Assembly (NCBI GenBank): GCA_038030265.1
Contig: CM075937.1
Coordinates: 23,684,001 to 23,748,000, forward strand
DNA from: Corythucha ciliata
Lineage: Eukaryota; Arthropoda; Insecta; Hemiptera; Tingidae
DNA length: 64,000 bases
Reading direction: 5' to 3'
Below are positions 24,843 to 37,424 of this stretch, piece after piece. Every line of letters starts with the position of its first letter. The stretch's first letter is position 1. Both the position numbers and the translations under genes were made by a program. The notes beneath the pieces are model-generated. The model had not been told where the DNA came from, made no database searches, and worked only from the letters and a program-made list of their open reading frames with translations.

Positions 24843-27612
24843 AGCTTGAATTGTCTAACGCGCAGCGGTCCATGCTTGACGTCGCCAAGAGCTTGAGTTA
24901 GCTCCGAAAATCCCTTGCTATTGGTTGAAGAAGTACCTGTGGCTGTGGGGATGTGGATGGTGTGAAGGGGGACTTTTTGAAACCCCACCTTTTGAGACAG
25001 CCTAGACCTACGGAGCCGCAACGATATCCGGATGACGTTAATCCTCGCCCAGTTTATACTTTGCGCATTCAATGCCCCCTCTAGTAGTTATATTATCTTT
25101 ATGGGTTAACCTAACGATAGCAAAATCGTTGCCTTTATAATTTTTTCCCGCTTCTATTATTATAGAGCAGGTTATAAAAGGTTTGTTCGTTTGTTGTTCA
25201 GTGTAGTCATGGAGGAAGGAAAAGAGAGGAGGGAGCATAAGTTGAAAAAGGTGACGCCGATTTTCGCCATATTGGTGGTCCCTCGACCTTAATATTTAAG
25301 ATATAGATAACAGAGGAGCAGTCGTGATAAAGTAGTCCTCAGGACAAATCCTGATGCGTACAGGGACTACCAATGTGACGTATGTTGGCTTCACCCCGTT
25401 AACTTGATTTTACATCTATCGCTCCCTCCTCTCTCTTCATACCTCCATGAGTGTAGTGGTGCAGGTGTAGTTCGAGCAGTCCGGGATTTACGTCATTTCT
25501 TTAAAGCAAACGAACGCTTTTCGTGCAAATGGCTAACCTTACGGTAACAAAAACGTTACATTTATGATTTATTTCCGCTTCTCAGAAGGAAATGATTGAC
25601 GAAAGGTAATTATTGAGCAGGTTATAACATTTCGAGCAGCAAGCTCCTCCTAATTTTTCAGTAAAGATAGTGCTGCACTGAACAGTCCGAGATTTGGCAA
25701 ACGAACGCTTTCAGTGTAGTTCGGGATTACAAAAGAACGCTTTTCGGACTGTTCGTGCAGTCCAGAGCAACCCGATTATCCAACTTTTCCCCTTATCATT
25801 CTTTCCGAATTCGGTGATTCATAAGTCACAACCGCGCGCCAAGTTCCCCCATTTCAAAATTGGGCCAGCGCTGCTTCACAGTTAAGGATTTCACTAGAAA
25901 ACAAATATTCGAGCATTATTTCACCGTAAATTACCACAAAAGACAAGTTTATTCATTCTTGTTGAATGTGTGTGTGAGAGAGAGAAAAAAATCGTTGATG
26001 GTGAAAAGGATGTAATTTTACTGTACGTGACCCATGAGGTTGAATATTGGGGGGAAAGGAGTCTGTCATTAAAAATGTATTTACGAAGTTGTTCAATGCG
26101 TTTGTTCTGTAATATTTGCTGCAGCTGTAATTGAAAGCAAGGTATAGCCAGGAAATTCTATGGAAAGGTAAGGACTTCGTGTGTGAGCTTGAGAAATTGC
26201 TACGTTTGTAATTCGCCTAATTATAAAAATGAAACGCCAGTAGCTGGCTTGTGGGACCCTGGGAAATTCCGTAACATTTCAATCGATGGTTAATTGAACC
26301 CACGTTACTTAAGCACAATGAGTTTTTTAATTGCCCCCTCCCCACCTTTTAGGGTTTTATTAAAAATACTTTTATGGGTTTATTAAAAATAATCTAGCAA
26401 TAGAAGATTGAGCGCACATCTACACGGAGAAAAGCCCTGGCTTTATCGACCCTTATTTTCGTTGTCTTCTCTCCCTTGGTTTTGTTTGGTTCACTTTAAT
26501 TCCCGCGGGTACCCCCTCCCATGCCTCATTCCTTCATCATCATGACTGGAAACCAATCCCTTTTCCCGCCAAAACTTTCATTTTAAAACCGCAAAACTCA
26601 CTGCAGGATTGTTTTCATTCGCAGAAATCGCCGAATTATTTATTTATTTCTTTGTTCATTCGTTACGAGTGCCTCATAGAATTGACGCGCCAATTATTAT
26701 TTTGTGACATTTTATGGTCCCTTTGCGAACACGGAGGTAAAGAACTCCGATGATCGGAAACAGTTGTATAAAGCACTAGAGGTAAGCCTATCCTACAACA
26801 ACAACAATTATAAAGGTGTGTATTTCTTCTGGCTCTGACACGTGCTCTACATACGATACGCCGTGCATAGAAGAGCGCGGAAGAGAGGGGGTTATGTAAC
26901 TTTGTAATTATGACACGATATCCATCCACTGGGTCATGGGATCAAATCGACGACTTAAACCGTAAAATGAAAAACCTTATCATTTTTTTTTTTTTTTTTT
27001 CCTTATTAAGGCTATTAGAAGCTACTGGGAAGGATTTTTTAAATAACTGATCTATACTCGAATGGGGCTAATAATTACATAAATGCTTACAAGGGTTGCG
27101 TACATTTCCAGGGGATTCTACTGCCCTCCACACCTTTTTGATGATATTTTATTTGGTCGTGACAAGGAATGAGCTAAAACAAACTAATTGGGGCATGATT
27201 TGTTTCTTAGTCTGTAGAAATTGGAACTCTCCTCGCTACTATAAAATGCTACACAATTTATTTGTATTATTTACATAATTGCCTTTTATTATTGACATTT
27301 AACGCGATAAGTAAGTGTAATTCAATTCCCAGTTTGGTGTTTCCGCCGGTCCTCAGTCACCTTACCCTTTTATTGTCTATACTCTATACTTTCAGGAAGA
27401 AAGTATCCTGCACCTTGATCGCGGATCACCGCACTGTCCAGGATTCAACGAAGCTTTAAAATTGCTGTCTGGTTGGCCCAAATCGATTAAAGGGAAAACT
27501 TGAAAAATGTGGCTAAGTCACCGTAGAACGCTCAGTTTTGCAACCTTTAAAAGGCGCTGACGCGCGCGCTCTCTATTCGGCGTTTCTTTGAGCAAAACGA
27601 TAGAGGAATGCG
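24843..27612. other. non-coding; cluster of short dispersed repeats
   Basis: No exon. 25100-25760 holds repeated pieces ('gagcaggttataa', 'gcaaacgaacgcttt', 'cagtgtagt', 'agcagtccggg'), including the second copy of the 23112 repeat at 25448-25530. A gt/ga microsatellite is at 25966-25990 and an 18-base T-run at 26983-27000. Confidence 0.45.
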
Positions 27613-27830
27613 TTAAGGGGGAGTTGTACATGTGTTTCCTCGACCCCCCTCCAATCATACCTCGCCTACTCCGCGTTACGGAAAATACCGCCGTATTTCT
27701 ACACCAATCGTGGACTTCAAGGGCTCATTGAAATCTTCAGGAAATTCCGCACAAGCGTACGATCTTGCCGCGGAGTAGGCGAGGTATGATTGGAGGGGGG
27801 TCGAGGAATCACATGTACAACTCCCCTTAA
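27613..27830. mobile_element. TTAA-flanked foldback MITE (short copy)
   Basis: TTAA at 27613-27616 and 27827-27830; tips gggggagttgtacatgtg and the complement. The arms of about 65 bp share 'cctcgacccccctccaatcatacc' type sequence with the 44937 copy. The centre keeps 'cttcaggaaattccgc', also in the 4281 copy. Confidence 0.8.
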
Positions 27831-29394
27831 ACTGTTAGCGGTTATTATGGAATCACTTAGAGAGACAGCAAAGGAGTGCGGAGGAAGAACATCTTGCAGC
27901 AGTAGAAGTTTAATAGATGAATGCGACATATTTGTAATAAACCCATTAATGGAAAAGGCTTTAATGGCGAGATGAACGCACCTTTTTTATGATCTTGTAA
28001 AATAGAGCACGAAATAACGCACGAATTACTTGAGTTCACATAACTACACTGCATCCATTGCCATGCTTTTTTTCTCCCTCATTTCCACGAAATTGTTAGT
28101 TTTCCACTATTTCTCATTGAACCCATCATTTTACTTTTTCATTGCGTGACTAATCTAGGCTGAAGAGAAAGAAAGAAAAAAACACACGCTTTTTGTACTG
28201 TCCTTATGCAACGACGGAATGCTTCGGTTCTAAATAAGTCATCGTCACATCTTTCGCTCATTGGAAGGGCAGACGTGCGTGCAATGAGGAAGAGTCAGAT
28301 GATTCAGTTTGTTCGGCTCTCGAACGACTAAAACTTATCAACTAGTCCTTCTACTCCCTTCCTTCCCCTACAATGTTCATTAATCATTATTGCCGGAAAT
28401 GAGACTAATTTGGGAAGAAAATTCCTCAATATAACACACTGGGGGTGAAAAGAAAATTGACGTTGTCGTACCGCTTAAGGTGGCCATTTTCTCCCGTATC
28501 AGATAAACTCAAACCTAGTTCATCAAGGTAGTGACTTTGATCTCTTGTATTTTTCTTTTAAAGCTCAGTTAAATTTCAAACCTGAATATCTTCCCCTCTT
28601 ACCGCGAATAAACCGAGAGATCCTTCGCTTCCAGACATTTTATAATATTTCAAAAGCCCGTTTAACGCCATAATCGATGATAAAAAAAAATTGAAGGACG
28701 TGAGGCATCCTGTTGACATTTTTATTTTCACGCAGGGAACGTCTCATCATATACATATTCAAATACGTTTTTTTCTTCTCATTCTTCAAAGCCAAAAAGC
28801 TATGTACCGCCATTTAAAACTCAATATCATTGTCGTTTCAAAGAAAAACATTAATTCTACATAAGCGGGAGCGATGAACAAAATCTAGGAATTCTAATTT
28901 GACGACTTCGATGGAAATAATTTGTAAACCACAGATCTTATTTCGTCCTTCTTTGACAAAGGTTAATGATCCTCGCAGTTTCCAGTTTTGACAACAAATT
29001 GTTTTTGTCCCTTCCCAATTTTTTTTTTTTTTTTTTTTTTTTTTCTCATTCATTGTAAAATATTTGCAGACTCTATTATGAAAGGCCCAGGGATCTTCGC
29101 TCTTGGGGAATGAAATAAATAAATAAAAATTGTTCGCGAACGCAATTTTTGTTTTTAAAAAGGCGAGCCAAAAATGGACTTGGAAAGTGTTGAATTTCCG
29201 TCGAACGACGCATAAAGAACACAATGCGACAACGTTCATTCACTACTTGGGCCAATAATATTTTTATTTATTTCAAGGGGACACTCAAGGATAATATTTT
29301 TTTTAAAAACGTGTTAAAATTTTAAGACAAAACTGATTTTCCTTTGTCCCTTGAGATAGACACCCTCCGTGACTATAACCCTCTTTATTTCTCT

Positions 29395-29437
<43 letters not shown>

Positions 29438-29525
29438 TCACCCTCTTCGCGAAGCTTATAATTATGTACATTAATAGCAACCTTGGGAGCAACCCAACTT
29501 TAAGCCGGCGTTTACTTAATTTTTT

Positions 29526-29564
<39 letters not shown>

Positions 29565-30534
29565 TTCATTTAATTTTTATTGCTATAAAGCCATCCGTCG
29601 TGGCAGATTCGTAGCATGGGGGCCTGGCTTTTTTCTTTCTTATCAGTTTTGCAATTCCAAGGGCTCTATTCATGATTATTTATGTATTACTTAAATTTCT
29701 TGGGGCTGCTAGAATTGCTCCGAGTAACTTTTACACGTAAATTTACATTCTTCGAAAATGCGTCAAGTTTCAAGGAGAAAAGTTTCGGTCACGGCTTCAT
29801 ATTTATCTGATACATAAATAAAACGCGAAGACGAATTATTTGAGTGTTAATTGACAATTTTCCTGGCATTGAAGAAAGGCAGTTAATAAAATGGGGAAGC
29901 TGAAAAAACAAACAGAGAAAGGACCACTTCTGACAACCCCCTCCCCTCAAACGCTTAGTTTGCCTTCTTCGTGGTGAACAGCAATTATTTTAACATCCAG
30001 GGGTTGCAGTGCCCAGTTTTGGGATCGATCTTGGAAGCTTTACTATCGTTGATTCGAAAATAATCAAAAAACTGGAGTGCCTTCATTCGGGATGTTCTCG
30101 TTCCTGCAAAAATATCGTTTTCAGTGTTCTTGCGATCAAATATCAAACAAAAATGTTATTGACCTCAAAATTAGAATTTTAAAAGCCTCGGTATCTTCTC
30201 TCCACCCTTTTCCGCCAAGGCTGCTCTGATGGCCGAATACTAAGTCACGCTCTTTTCATGCTTATAGGAAACTGAACTTGAAACTAATCATTTTATTGCC
30301 GTTAATTTGGTGGTCAATTGGTCTACATTTGATTTAGACATCGATAAAACTTTATGACAGGATGATGCAATTTACGTTGAAACGTTGTGGAGGGTCGAAG
30401 CACTCCCATTAGTAATAAAAGTCAAATCATTAAAAACCAAAAAACCCCTCCTTTTTTTCCAAAAACTCCCCCGTTTGTTGTTATTGTTTTTTTTTATTGG
30501 TTGGGGGAGGAGAAGGTAAATAAAACAGTAAGTG

Positions 30535-30825
30535 GGGAACACTCAATCTGTTCATTGTCCCAAGTGGGTACAACCTGTCTGGGTAACTTCTCAAGAGCGA
30601 GAGACCCAAGTTTACGCCGCGTTCAACACCGGCGACGTTCGGAAATTATTGAACTCGCGCGGCCCGCGGTGGTGTGTTGCGTACGGGGAGGAGAAGGGGA
30701 AGAGAGAGAGATCAAGTTGTAAAACGTTTCTTGAAAAGGTTCGCAGGTTCGTCTTTCGTCTTCGGTACTATGTGATCAAAGTTTTAAGGGAAGACGAGTT
30801 TGTGCTGTTTTTTGCGGCGTTATAA
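30535..30825 (+). other. CpG-rich patch, possible exon
   Basis: The stretch 30590-30700 is unusually rich in CG dinucleotides compared with several kilobases either side (tttacgccgcg, accggcgacgttcgg, ctcgcgcggcccgcgg). A frame without an ATG stays open across it (NTQSVHCPKW ... TGDVRKLLNS), and 'aaaacag' at 30524-30530 could be an acceptor. No domain recognised. It may be an exon, a promoter-associated CpG cluster or chance. Confidence 0.25.
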
Positions 30826-32835
30826 GCCGCCGGTTTACGATTTTTTATTTATTTATTTTTTTTTTTGAGATTATTTTCGCTGGTTTTTGTATTTTTCTCC
30901 CCTTCCGAAGTTCAAACGTTTAAGCGGATTCAAGCGCGGAAGTGCTCTTCAAACAATTTGGTAAGACTTGCCTCGCTTTAAAACATACACGTCAAGGCGG
31001 TCCACTGTTCTCCATAAATATTCAGACAACATAACATAATTCTCAGAAGTTTAACATATGCTATCAACGTAAACCCTGTTATTTCGTGCTTTTTTTTGGT
31101 CCAATTTCTCCGTTTCTATGGACTACACCCATCTGTTTGGAATTTAGCATAAATAACAAAATGGTTTAACATTTTTCATGAATACCCCTAGTATAAATAA
31201 TCGTGCTGTGCTATTTACATTTTGTAAAACACAGTAACGTACTCTTCGTTTTGTAAGTGCTGTACACGCTTTTTATACATTTTACCAACCAGAATGCTGA
31301 AGATTTAGTGATGGGTGCGGGGTAGGGGGTTACTTCTCGGCACGTCTAGTTTCCGCCTGATTTTGCAAAAATTAAACGCAGGAGTTCAATGTGATTAAAG
31401 GTTTTGATTGAACGGTGAAAGAAGCAAGAATGTACGCTCCGGTTTCTCAAGAGCTACCAGATTAGTCGATCCACGTAATGACGAGCTAGGTTTACATAAA
31501 TTGTCCAAGGTGTCTGGTTTTCCCTTCTCAGATCCAGACAATTTTCCTCGTGGGTGTAACATGATGGGGATGATGAGGAAGGGAACGTTAAACCCCTTGT
31601 CATGTAACGTTGCTAACTCATTAATAAAATACTATATTTTGATTGTTTCTGAGGAAGGTGCCCTAATAACTAATAAAACACATTCTTACAGATGAAGTGG
31701 GCGGTGGGTCAACGAAATTGTTTTTTAATTGTTTTAGCAACACAGGGCTCCTACACTATATGCCCCGAAGGCTTTTAACCTCTTAGGTTTCTAATCATTC
31801 CCAACCCTACACCCTCCCAGCCATATCTCTCATCTTCTCATTTTCTCTTTTTATGAATAGTTAAACAATTAAAAAAAACAAAATAAAAAACATTTTAAAT
31901 AATACGAAGTAGCGTAATCTGATTAACGAGATTGTTTTCATTTAAAATTTACTCTCTCCCGAAACTAAATAAGGACCTGCCCCAATTATAGTCACCAGTC
32001 ACTCTCGTTATAAACTGTGGTATTGTTTACATTCTGGGATAGGTGGGGGGGGGGTACCTTTTACAGTCGTTAAACATGAAAATAAGGTCCATGATTAAAA
32101 CTGAGTGAACGTTAATTATTTTTTGTATTCTCTCGTGACTGTGTTCAAAAGGATCATCCGCTAGAGAATTTCCGATTGGATTTTTATGATGAAGGGGAGC
32201 TAATCCTGAAACTGGACCGTCGTTATTGCGTAAAGAATTAAGTAATTTTTTCGGGTTTCGTTCTTATTAGTTTGTAATTCCCTCGGAAATAAACAGATTC
32301 TCTGTCTTAATATCTCGTGTTGAAATGCAGGACCTAAATGCCTGGACTATTTAACGGCTTAATAGCTGGCTGCATCGATCAGTGCATGAATAATTTCAGG
32401 CGCTAATTTTACATTTAAGTTCAGTTGACTTAAATCGAGAATCTTGATGTTCTCTACCCCTCCCTACATTTAAACTTCGAGTCAACAATCGACGGGATGA
32501 CAGGTTCCACACTCCACATTTTTCCGTGGTCTGAGAGAGTGTGGTGGTGGTGGTGGGGGGGGGGGGGTCACATCTACTGAGTGGACTGGTTTTGCGGCCG
32601 TCGTAAAGATGGTTTGTCTTCCTAGAAAGCTAATTTTTAAAGTAAACTAGTAAAGGAAGGGTATGAAAGGTTGGTGAATGAATTTGGGTCAAACTTTGCC
32701 TCAGGTTGATAAAAACAGCTCCCCTGTCTTTCTCTAGCACAATCTTTTACCCATCGAATTAACATCAGCATTAAAATTATGTAAGGCTTAGGGCCCTCGT
32801 GTGCCTCGTTGCTCCTGAAACGGAGAATATTGCGC

Positions 32836-32895
32836 CGGACTGCACGCAAGGTTAGCGAGTGCCTTAACTCTTGTTGTGGTTCAAGTCCCCCAACC
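32836..32895 (+). repeat. possible tRNA-like SINE remnant
   Basis: A-box-like ggttagcgagtgcc is followed 30 bp later by B-box-like ggttcaagtcccc. The cloverleaf does not close and no target duplication is visible. Confidence 0.25.
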
Positions 32896-33084
32896 CGAGT
32901 TGATGTGTTGCTTCGTACGAATTTATATTAGGGTAGTCCAATCCAGTCCTGGGCAGTAGACTCGCATGGGAACAAGCGCTGGTTAATGGAGTTCGGCATG
33001 GTCACTCTAATAAATGCTAAATGCCACCAGGAATAACGGGAAAACACATGTTGGGTGTTCTGAGGGATTTTTTTCTGGGTTTTA

Positions 33085-35111
33085 GACCAGTCAATATAGA
33101 CAAAAAAATCGGGGTAAATCGCAAACATGCATGTAATTGATTTTTTTGTTACGTGTTGTTAGGACCAATGAGAGCAGTTATTACTCAAGTTTGCAACCCT
33201 CAAAACCTTCTGCTTAACTCCTGGCACTCGAAAAACTAAGAAATGTCATCACTTTTTCTGGTTTTTTAAACAAAAATACCAGAAGAAAGAGTTTTTCGAG
33301 CATGACCACAGTATACATTGTTAAAGCCAACTAAATTTGCTACAATTTAAGCCATGCCCGAGCATCCTGGGTCGGTTAGTTCAGGAAATACAGGCAATCA
33401 ACAAAATACCTAATCTCGCCAAAAAGCGAGATTTTATTGGTAGCGTAATTTTTCAAGACCCGTAGCACTCAAATACACGGTGATTGGTACTTGGTTGAAC
33501 AAAATGAGAGGGATGATTGTACACCCAAAATGCAACAAAAAATTGCCTATGACCTAAGGTCAGATTTCCATTCCTAGTTCAGATAATCAATTTGTTGTTT
33601 TTTAGCACATCACGGGTTTTCGCAACGAAAACATCTGTAACATGGGAAGTAAGCGTCCTAGGTTAAATTCAACGACACCACTGAAAAGAGCACTCTTTTT
33701 TTTGTGTGAGTAAAGACATTTTGTCTAATGATAGCGAAAGATTCTTTGAGTAAACTGGGAAAATATCAGGATATTTTAAAAAATGTAAGTTTTTGACAAC
33801 TGTTCAAAGCTAGACTACATTAGCTATGGTGCTCCCAGCACCTGGTAAGTTCCTCTAAAACTGTATGAAGTAACTTAGTTTAAAACTTCATGCTTATTTT
33901 ACTCCTGTCCTTTGCAATTTTTTGATAAAAATCCATTGTTATACCAAAAAATGAGGCAATTAGGCCCATTTTGAGTGCCTCCAAGAAGATCAAGAGCCAT
34001 TCCCAAAACTTTTTTTTTCAGCTTAATTCACTTTTCCTATGCTAATCTATGAGGAAAGACAAATAAAAGTGGAATAAGCTGAAAAAAGTTTCTTGAAATA
34101 GCTTTCGTATCTTCTTTTAGCCACTCAAAATGGGCCTAATTGCCTTATTTTTTGGTATAACAATGGATTTTTCTCAAAACAATGCGAAGGACAGGAGTAA
34201 AATAAGCATGAAGTATTAAACCAAGTTACTTCACACAGTTTTAGAGGAATTTGCCGGGCACTAGGAGCACCATGGCTAATGTAGTCTAGCTTTGAACAGT
34301 TGTCAAAAACTGACATTTTTAAAAATTTCCTGATATTTTCCCAGTTTACTCCAAGAATCTTTCGCTAACTTTGGACAAAATGTCCTTACTCACACAGAAA
34401 AAAGTGCGCTCTTTTCATTGGTATCGTTGGATTTAACCTAATACGCATACTTCCTGCGCATACTTACAGCTGTTTTTGTTGCGAACACTAGTGATGTGCC
34501 GAAAAACGTAAAAAAATCTATTATCTCGACTAGGAAAGGAAATCGGACCCTAGGTCATGAGACAATTTTTGTTGCATTTTGGATGTTTAATCGCCCCTAT
34601 TATTTTGCTCAACCAAGTACCAGTCACCCTGTCCTATAGAATATCTACGCGAAAATAAATTTTAGGCAATAGCGTCAGATTCAAATTGAGCTACTGTTTA
34701 AGAATTATTCTCGCGTGGATATTCTGTAGGAACATTATGTTTGAGTGCTACGGGTCTTGAAAAATAACCCTATCAATAAAATATCGCTTTTTGGCCATAT
34801 TACACATTTCTTGATTGGCTGTATCTCCGAAAACGTAGGACGCGCGGACTGGGCTTAAATTGTAGCAAATTTAGTTAGCTTCAACAATGTATACTGTGGT
34901 CATGCTCGGAAAACGCTTTCTTCTGGTATTTTTGTTTAACAAACTAAAAAATTGATGGAATTTCGTGGTTTTTCGAGTGCCACGAGTTGAGCACAAGGTT
35001 TTGAAGGTTGCAAACTTGAGTATAAACTACTCTCATTGGCCCTAGCAACGTGCAAAAGAAAAAACAATTACATGCATATTTGCGATGTTTGATGTTTATA
35101 TTGACTGGCCT
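33085..35111. repeat. 2-kb palindrome (long inverted repeat)
   Basis: The left arm (33085 to about 34035) and right arm (about 34065-35111) are inverted copies over their full length with scattered mismatches. The outer tips are accagtcaatata and tatattgactgg. Matching landmarks include 'ctacaatttaagcc' against 'ggcttaaattgtag', and 'catgaccacagtatacattg' against its complement. The loop is only about 30 bp. No coding frame. It could be a foldback transposon or a hairpin RNA locus. Confidence 0.85.
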
Positions 35112-37424
35112 ATTTATTGGGATGGAAGGAACATTCTTGCTAATCGCCTCTTATTTCCTCCATGTTAACTGCGGAACCTATCAGCGTATAATAATGCTAG
35201 TTAACGTCCTAAAGTTTCCTACATTCGCCTTCTAATCTTAGATCAATTTCAGTCCCTCCCCCGTCTCTATAATTAATTTATTTAATTACTTGTGCCGCAA
35301 AAAGATGCAAAGCTCGAAATCGGTTTTTCCAGCAATTTTTCTCGCACTTATTCCCAGAGCTTCATCGCCCACCTGTTTCGTGTTTCATTTTCGATGGATA
35401 TCTTTTAACCGCACTCCCCCTTCCGTATTATTCCGCCTAGCCTTGATTGCGCAACCCCAAGAATCCTTTCGATTTTTAATTATGTATCTTTAACGTTTTG
35501 AGTGAGTGAAACAAAATCCTTCCAAAATATATCAATTGACTTCTTCTCCTCCAGTTCTTTGTCTTCCGTGATTTTATTTCCATGTTTTTTCGTTTAGTTG
35601 GAGGAGGGGGGTCTGGCTTTGAAGGATCGGACGTCAATAATTTATTATCACAGCCTTTGAAATAGAAGGATGGAAGTTGCATCTATGGCATTCTTCGTGG
35701 TGGTTAATAAGTGTACAATGGTTGATTTCACGCTCTTTTGAACGTGAGAAGTTTCTCGGAGCAAGAATTTTGATTGAATATCATACACGCGGTCGAAGTG
35801 GCTACTTAATAAACACTTTTTCTTTCGCATATAGAATTTAAAAGAATAGCGTGTACATCAATTTTAATCATAACGTGACTCTTAGTTACTATTATAATAC
35901 GTTCAAGGGTGACAAAAATGCCTTATGCATATTGCGTCTGAATAGTGTTACTGATGGAAAAAAACGGACTGTTCGGTTCATTTAGAAGTCTATAAAAGTG
36001 ATCTGCACCGGAAAATACTAGTGCTGGGTGAGAGGAAGAATACCGGTGGGGGGGGGGATCCGTCGTCACATGCTTCAAGCACGACACATTAGACGAGCAC
36101 CTTTCAACCTACTTTTTTCGAGTATTGCCATTGACCAATGACCACCGCTTTACAGCGTTTAGGTCAGCCTTGGTAGAGAAAGTTCGTTAGATATATCCAC
36201 ATGCACGCCCATTCATTCCCCTTCGAGTTACGTCTCTTCTCGAACCCCTTGATTTTTTGAATTTTTCTGTCAAAGTTACGCATTACAAGCCCATAAACAA
36301 ACCAAATACGTGACAGGAAAAATAAAAATAAAACCTAACGAAAAAGACTGGTTTGTATATGAGTGACCCAAATTGCTGATTTCGGTGCCTTCTCCTACCT
36401 CAATCGCCCAATTTTAAAATTCAACGTCCTGCGGTAGGAACATAATTATTATGTGTAATCGTCATTACACAAGATGAATATTACGATCATGTACGCTTTG
36501 CGGTTTGATAGACGTATAATTTCACTTTATTAGAGCAAGTGTGCCTATACAAGCTTTCGCCTGCCAGTCGAAGCCTTCCCCTACACATACTCATCAGGGG
36601 TGGGCGTTGATGGCGTTTCTAATAGAAAAACCAAAAAGTTACAGCTTATCGGAAGGCGTGGCCAATATCCTCATGCACGCTCACTCTCAGAGTTCAATTA
36701 AGTAGTCAAAATGCACATTACATTACACAGGCTTTCGCAATTTCATCCCAGCAAAACGACGCTTAATGGGAAACGCTTAAATACGAAGGGTAACACATTT
36801 TTTAAAATAAATAATAAAAATAAAGTGAAATGCAATTATTGCTCGTAAAAAAAATTAAGCCTATTCAAAGCTAAAAATAAAGTTCCACAGATCGTTAATA
36901 AACGCTCATTGCGTCAGGCATAAACGACAGGGAGCGTAAGCAACGGGGAAGGCAATCGCTTATTTTATTATTGAGCCGCGGTCAGAAACGGTATAATTTC
37001 CAATCGTACAATATTTTCTTAATTCCCTGAATCACTGTCAAATAAAACAGGTTTTTCGGCGTACCTGTTTGATATCTGAACTCGCTTAGACATTTTGTTT
37101 GTCTCCCCCATTTGCCGGCTGCACCCACCACCCCCTTGGTCTGTTTGGATTGAAAAAAAAAAAAAAAATGTTTAAAAATTTGCTAAAGTCCCGGGGTATA
37201 ACCGTTGTAGAAAAAAGAATACATAAAACACAATTTAGCCCAGGGACCCAACCAATTGACTCAATGGTCCACAACCCTGACGCATCGAGTTAGGTATTTT
37301 GGGTCAGCAGAAATTCACTTTTCGACTCAAAATGTAATGGGGGTGGGGTGACTTTTGTAATCCTGGTGCCCGGTTGATCGTTCTATTAATTAAAAGAAAT
37401 GTGTGGATTTTGGTTTCAAAGAAC
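35112..37424. other. non-coding; upstream region of the GMC gene
   Basis: No exon seen. A possible retroelement terminus is listed at 36541-36600. A 15-base A-run is at 37154-37168. No clear TATA box could be assigned to the GMC gene. Confidence 0.4.
36541..36600 (-). repeat. possible Penelope-like terminal motif
   Basis: Minus strand: CTGATGAG, then ggggaaggcttcgactgg and ggcgaaagcttgtatagg, then AATAAAG about 20 bp on. The order CTGANGA ... GGCGAAAGCT resembles the end of the Penelope-like element at 62.6 kb, although stem II does not pair well here. Likely a decayed terminus without an associated gene. Confidence 0.3.

Larger units (their letters stand above)
27831..33084. other. long non-coding region
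   Basis: Mostly featureless AT-rich sequence. Contains T-runs at 29019-29044 and 29398-29436, a CT microsatellite at about 29527-29562, a G-run at 32040-32052 and a GTG/G-run at about 32540-32568. One CpG-rich patch (30590-30700) is listed as a possible exon. Confidence 0.4.
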
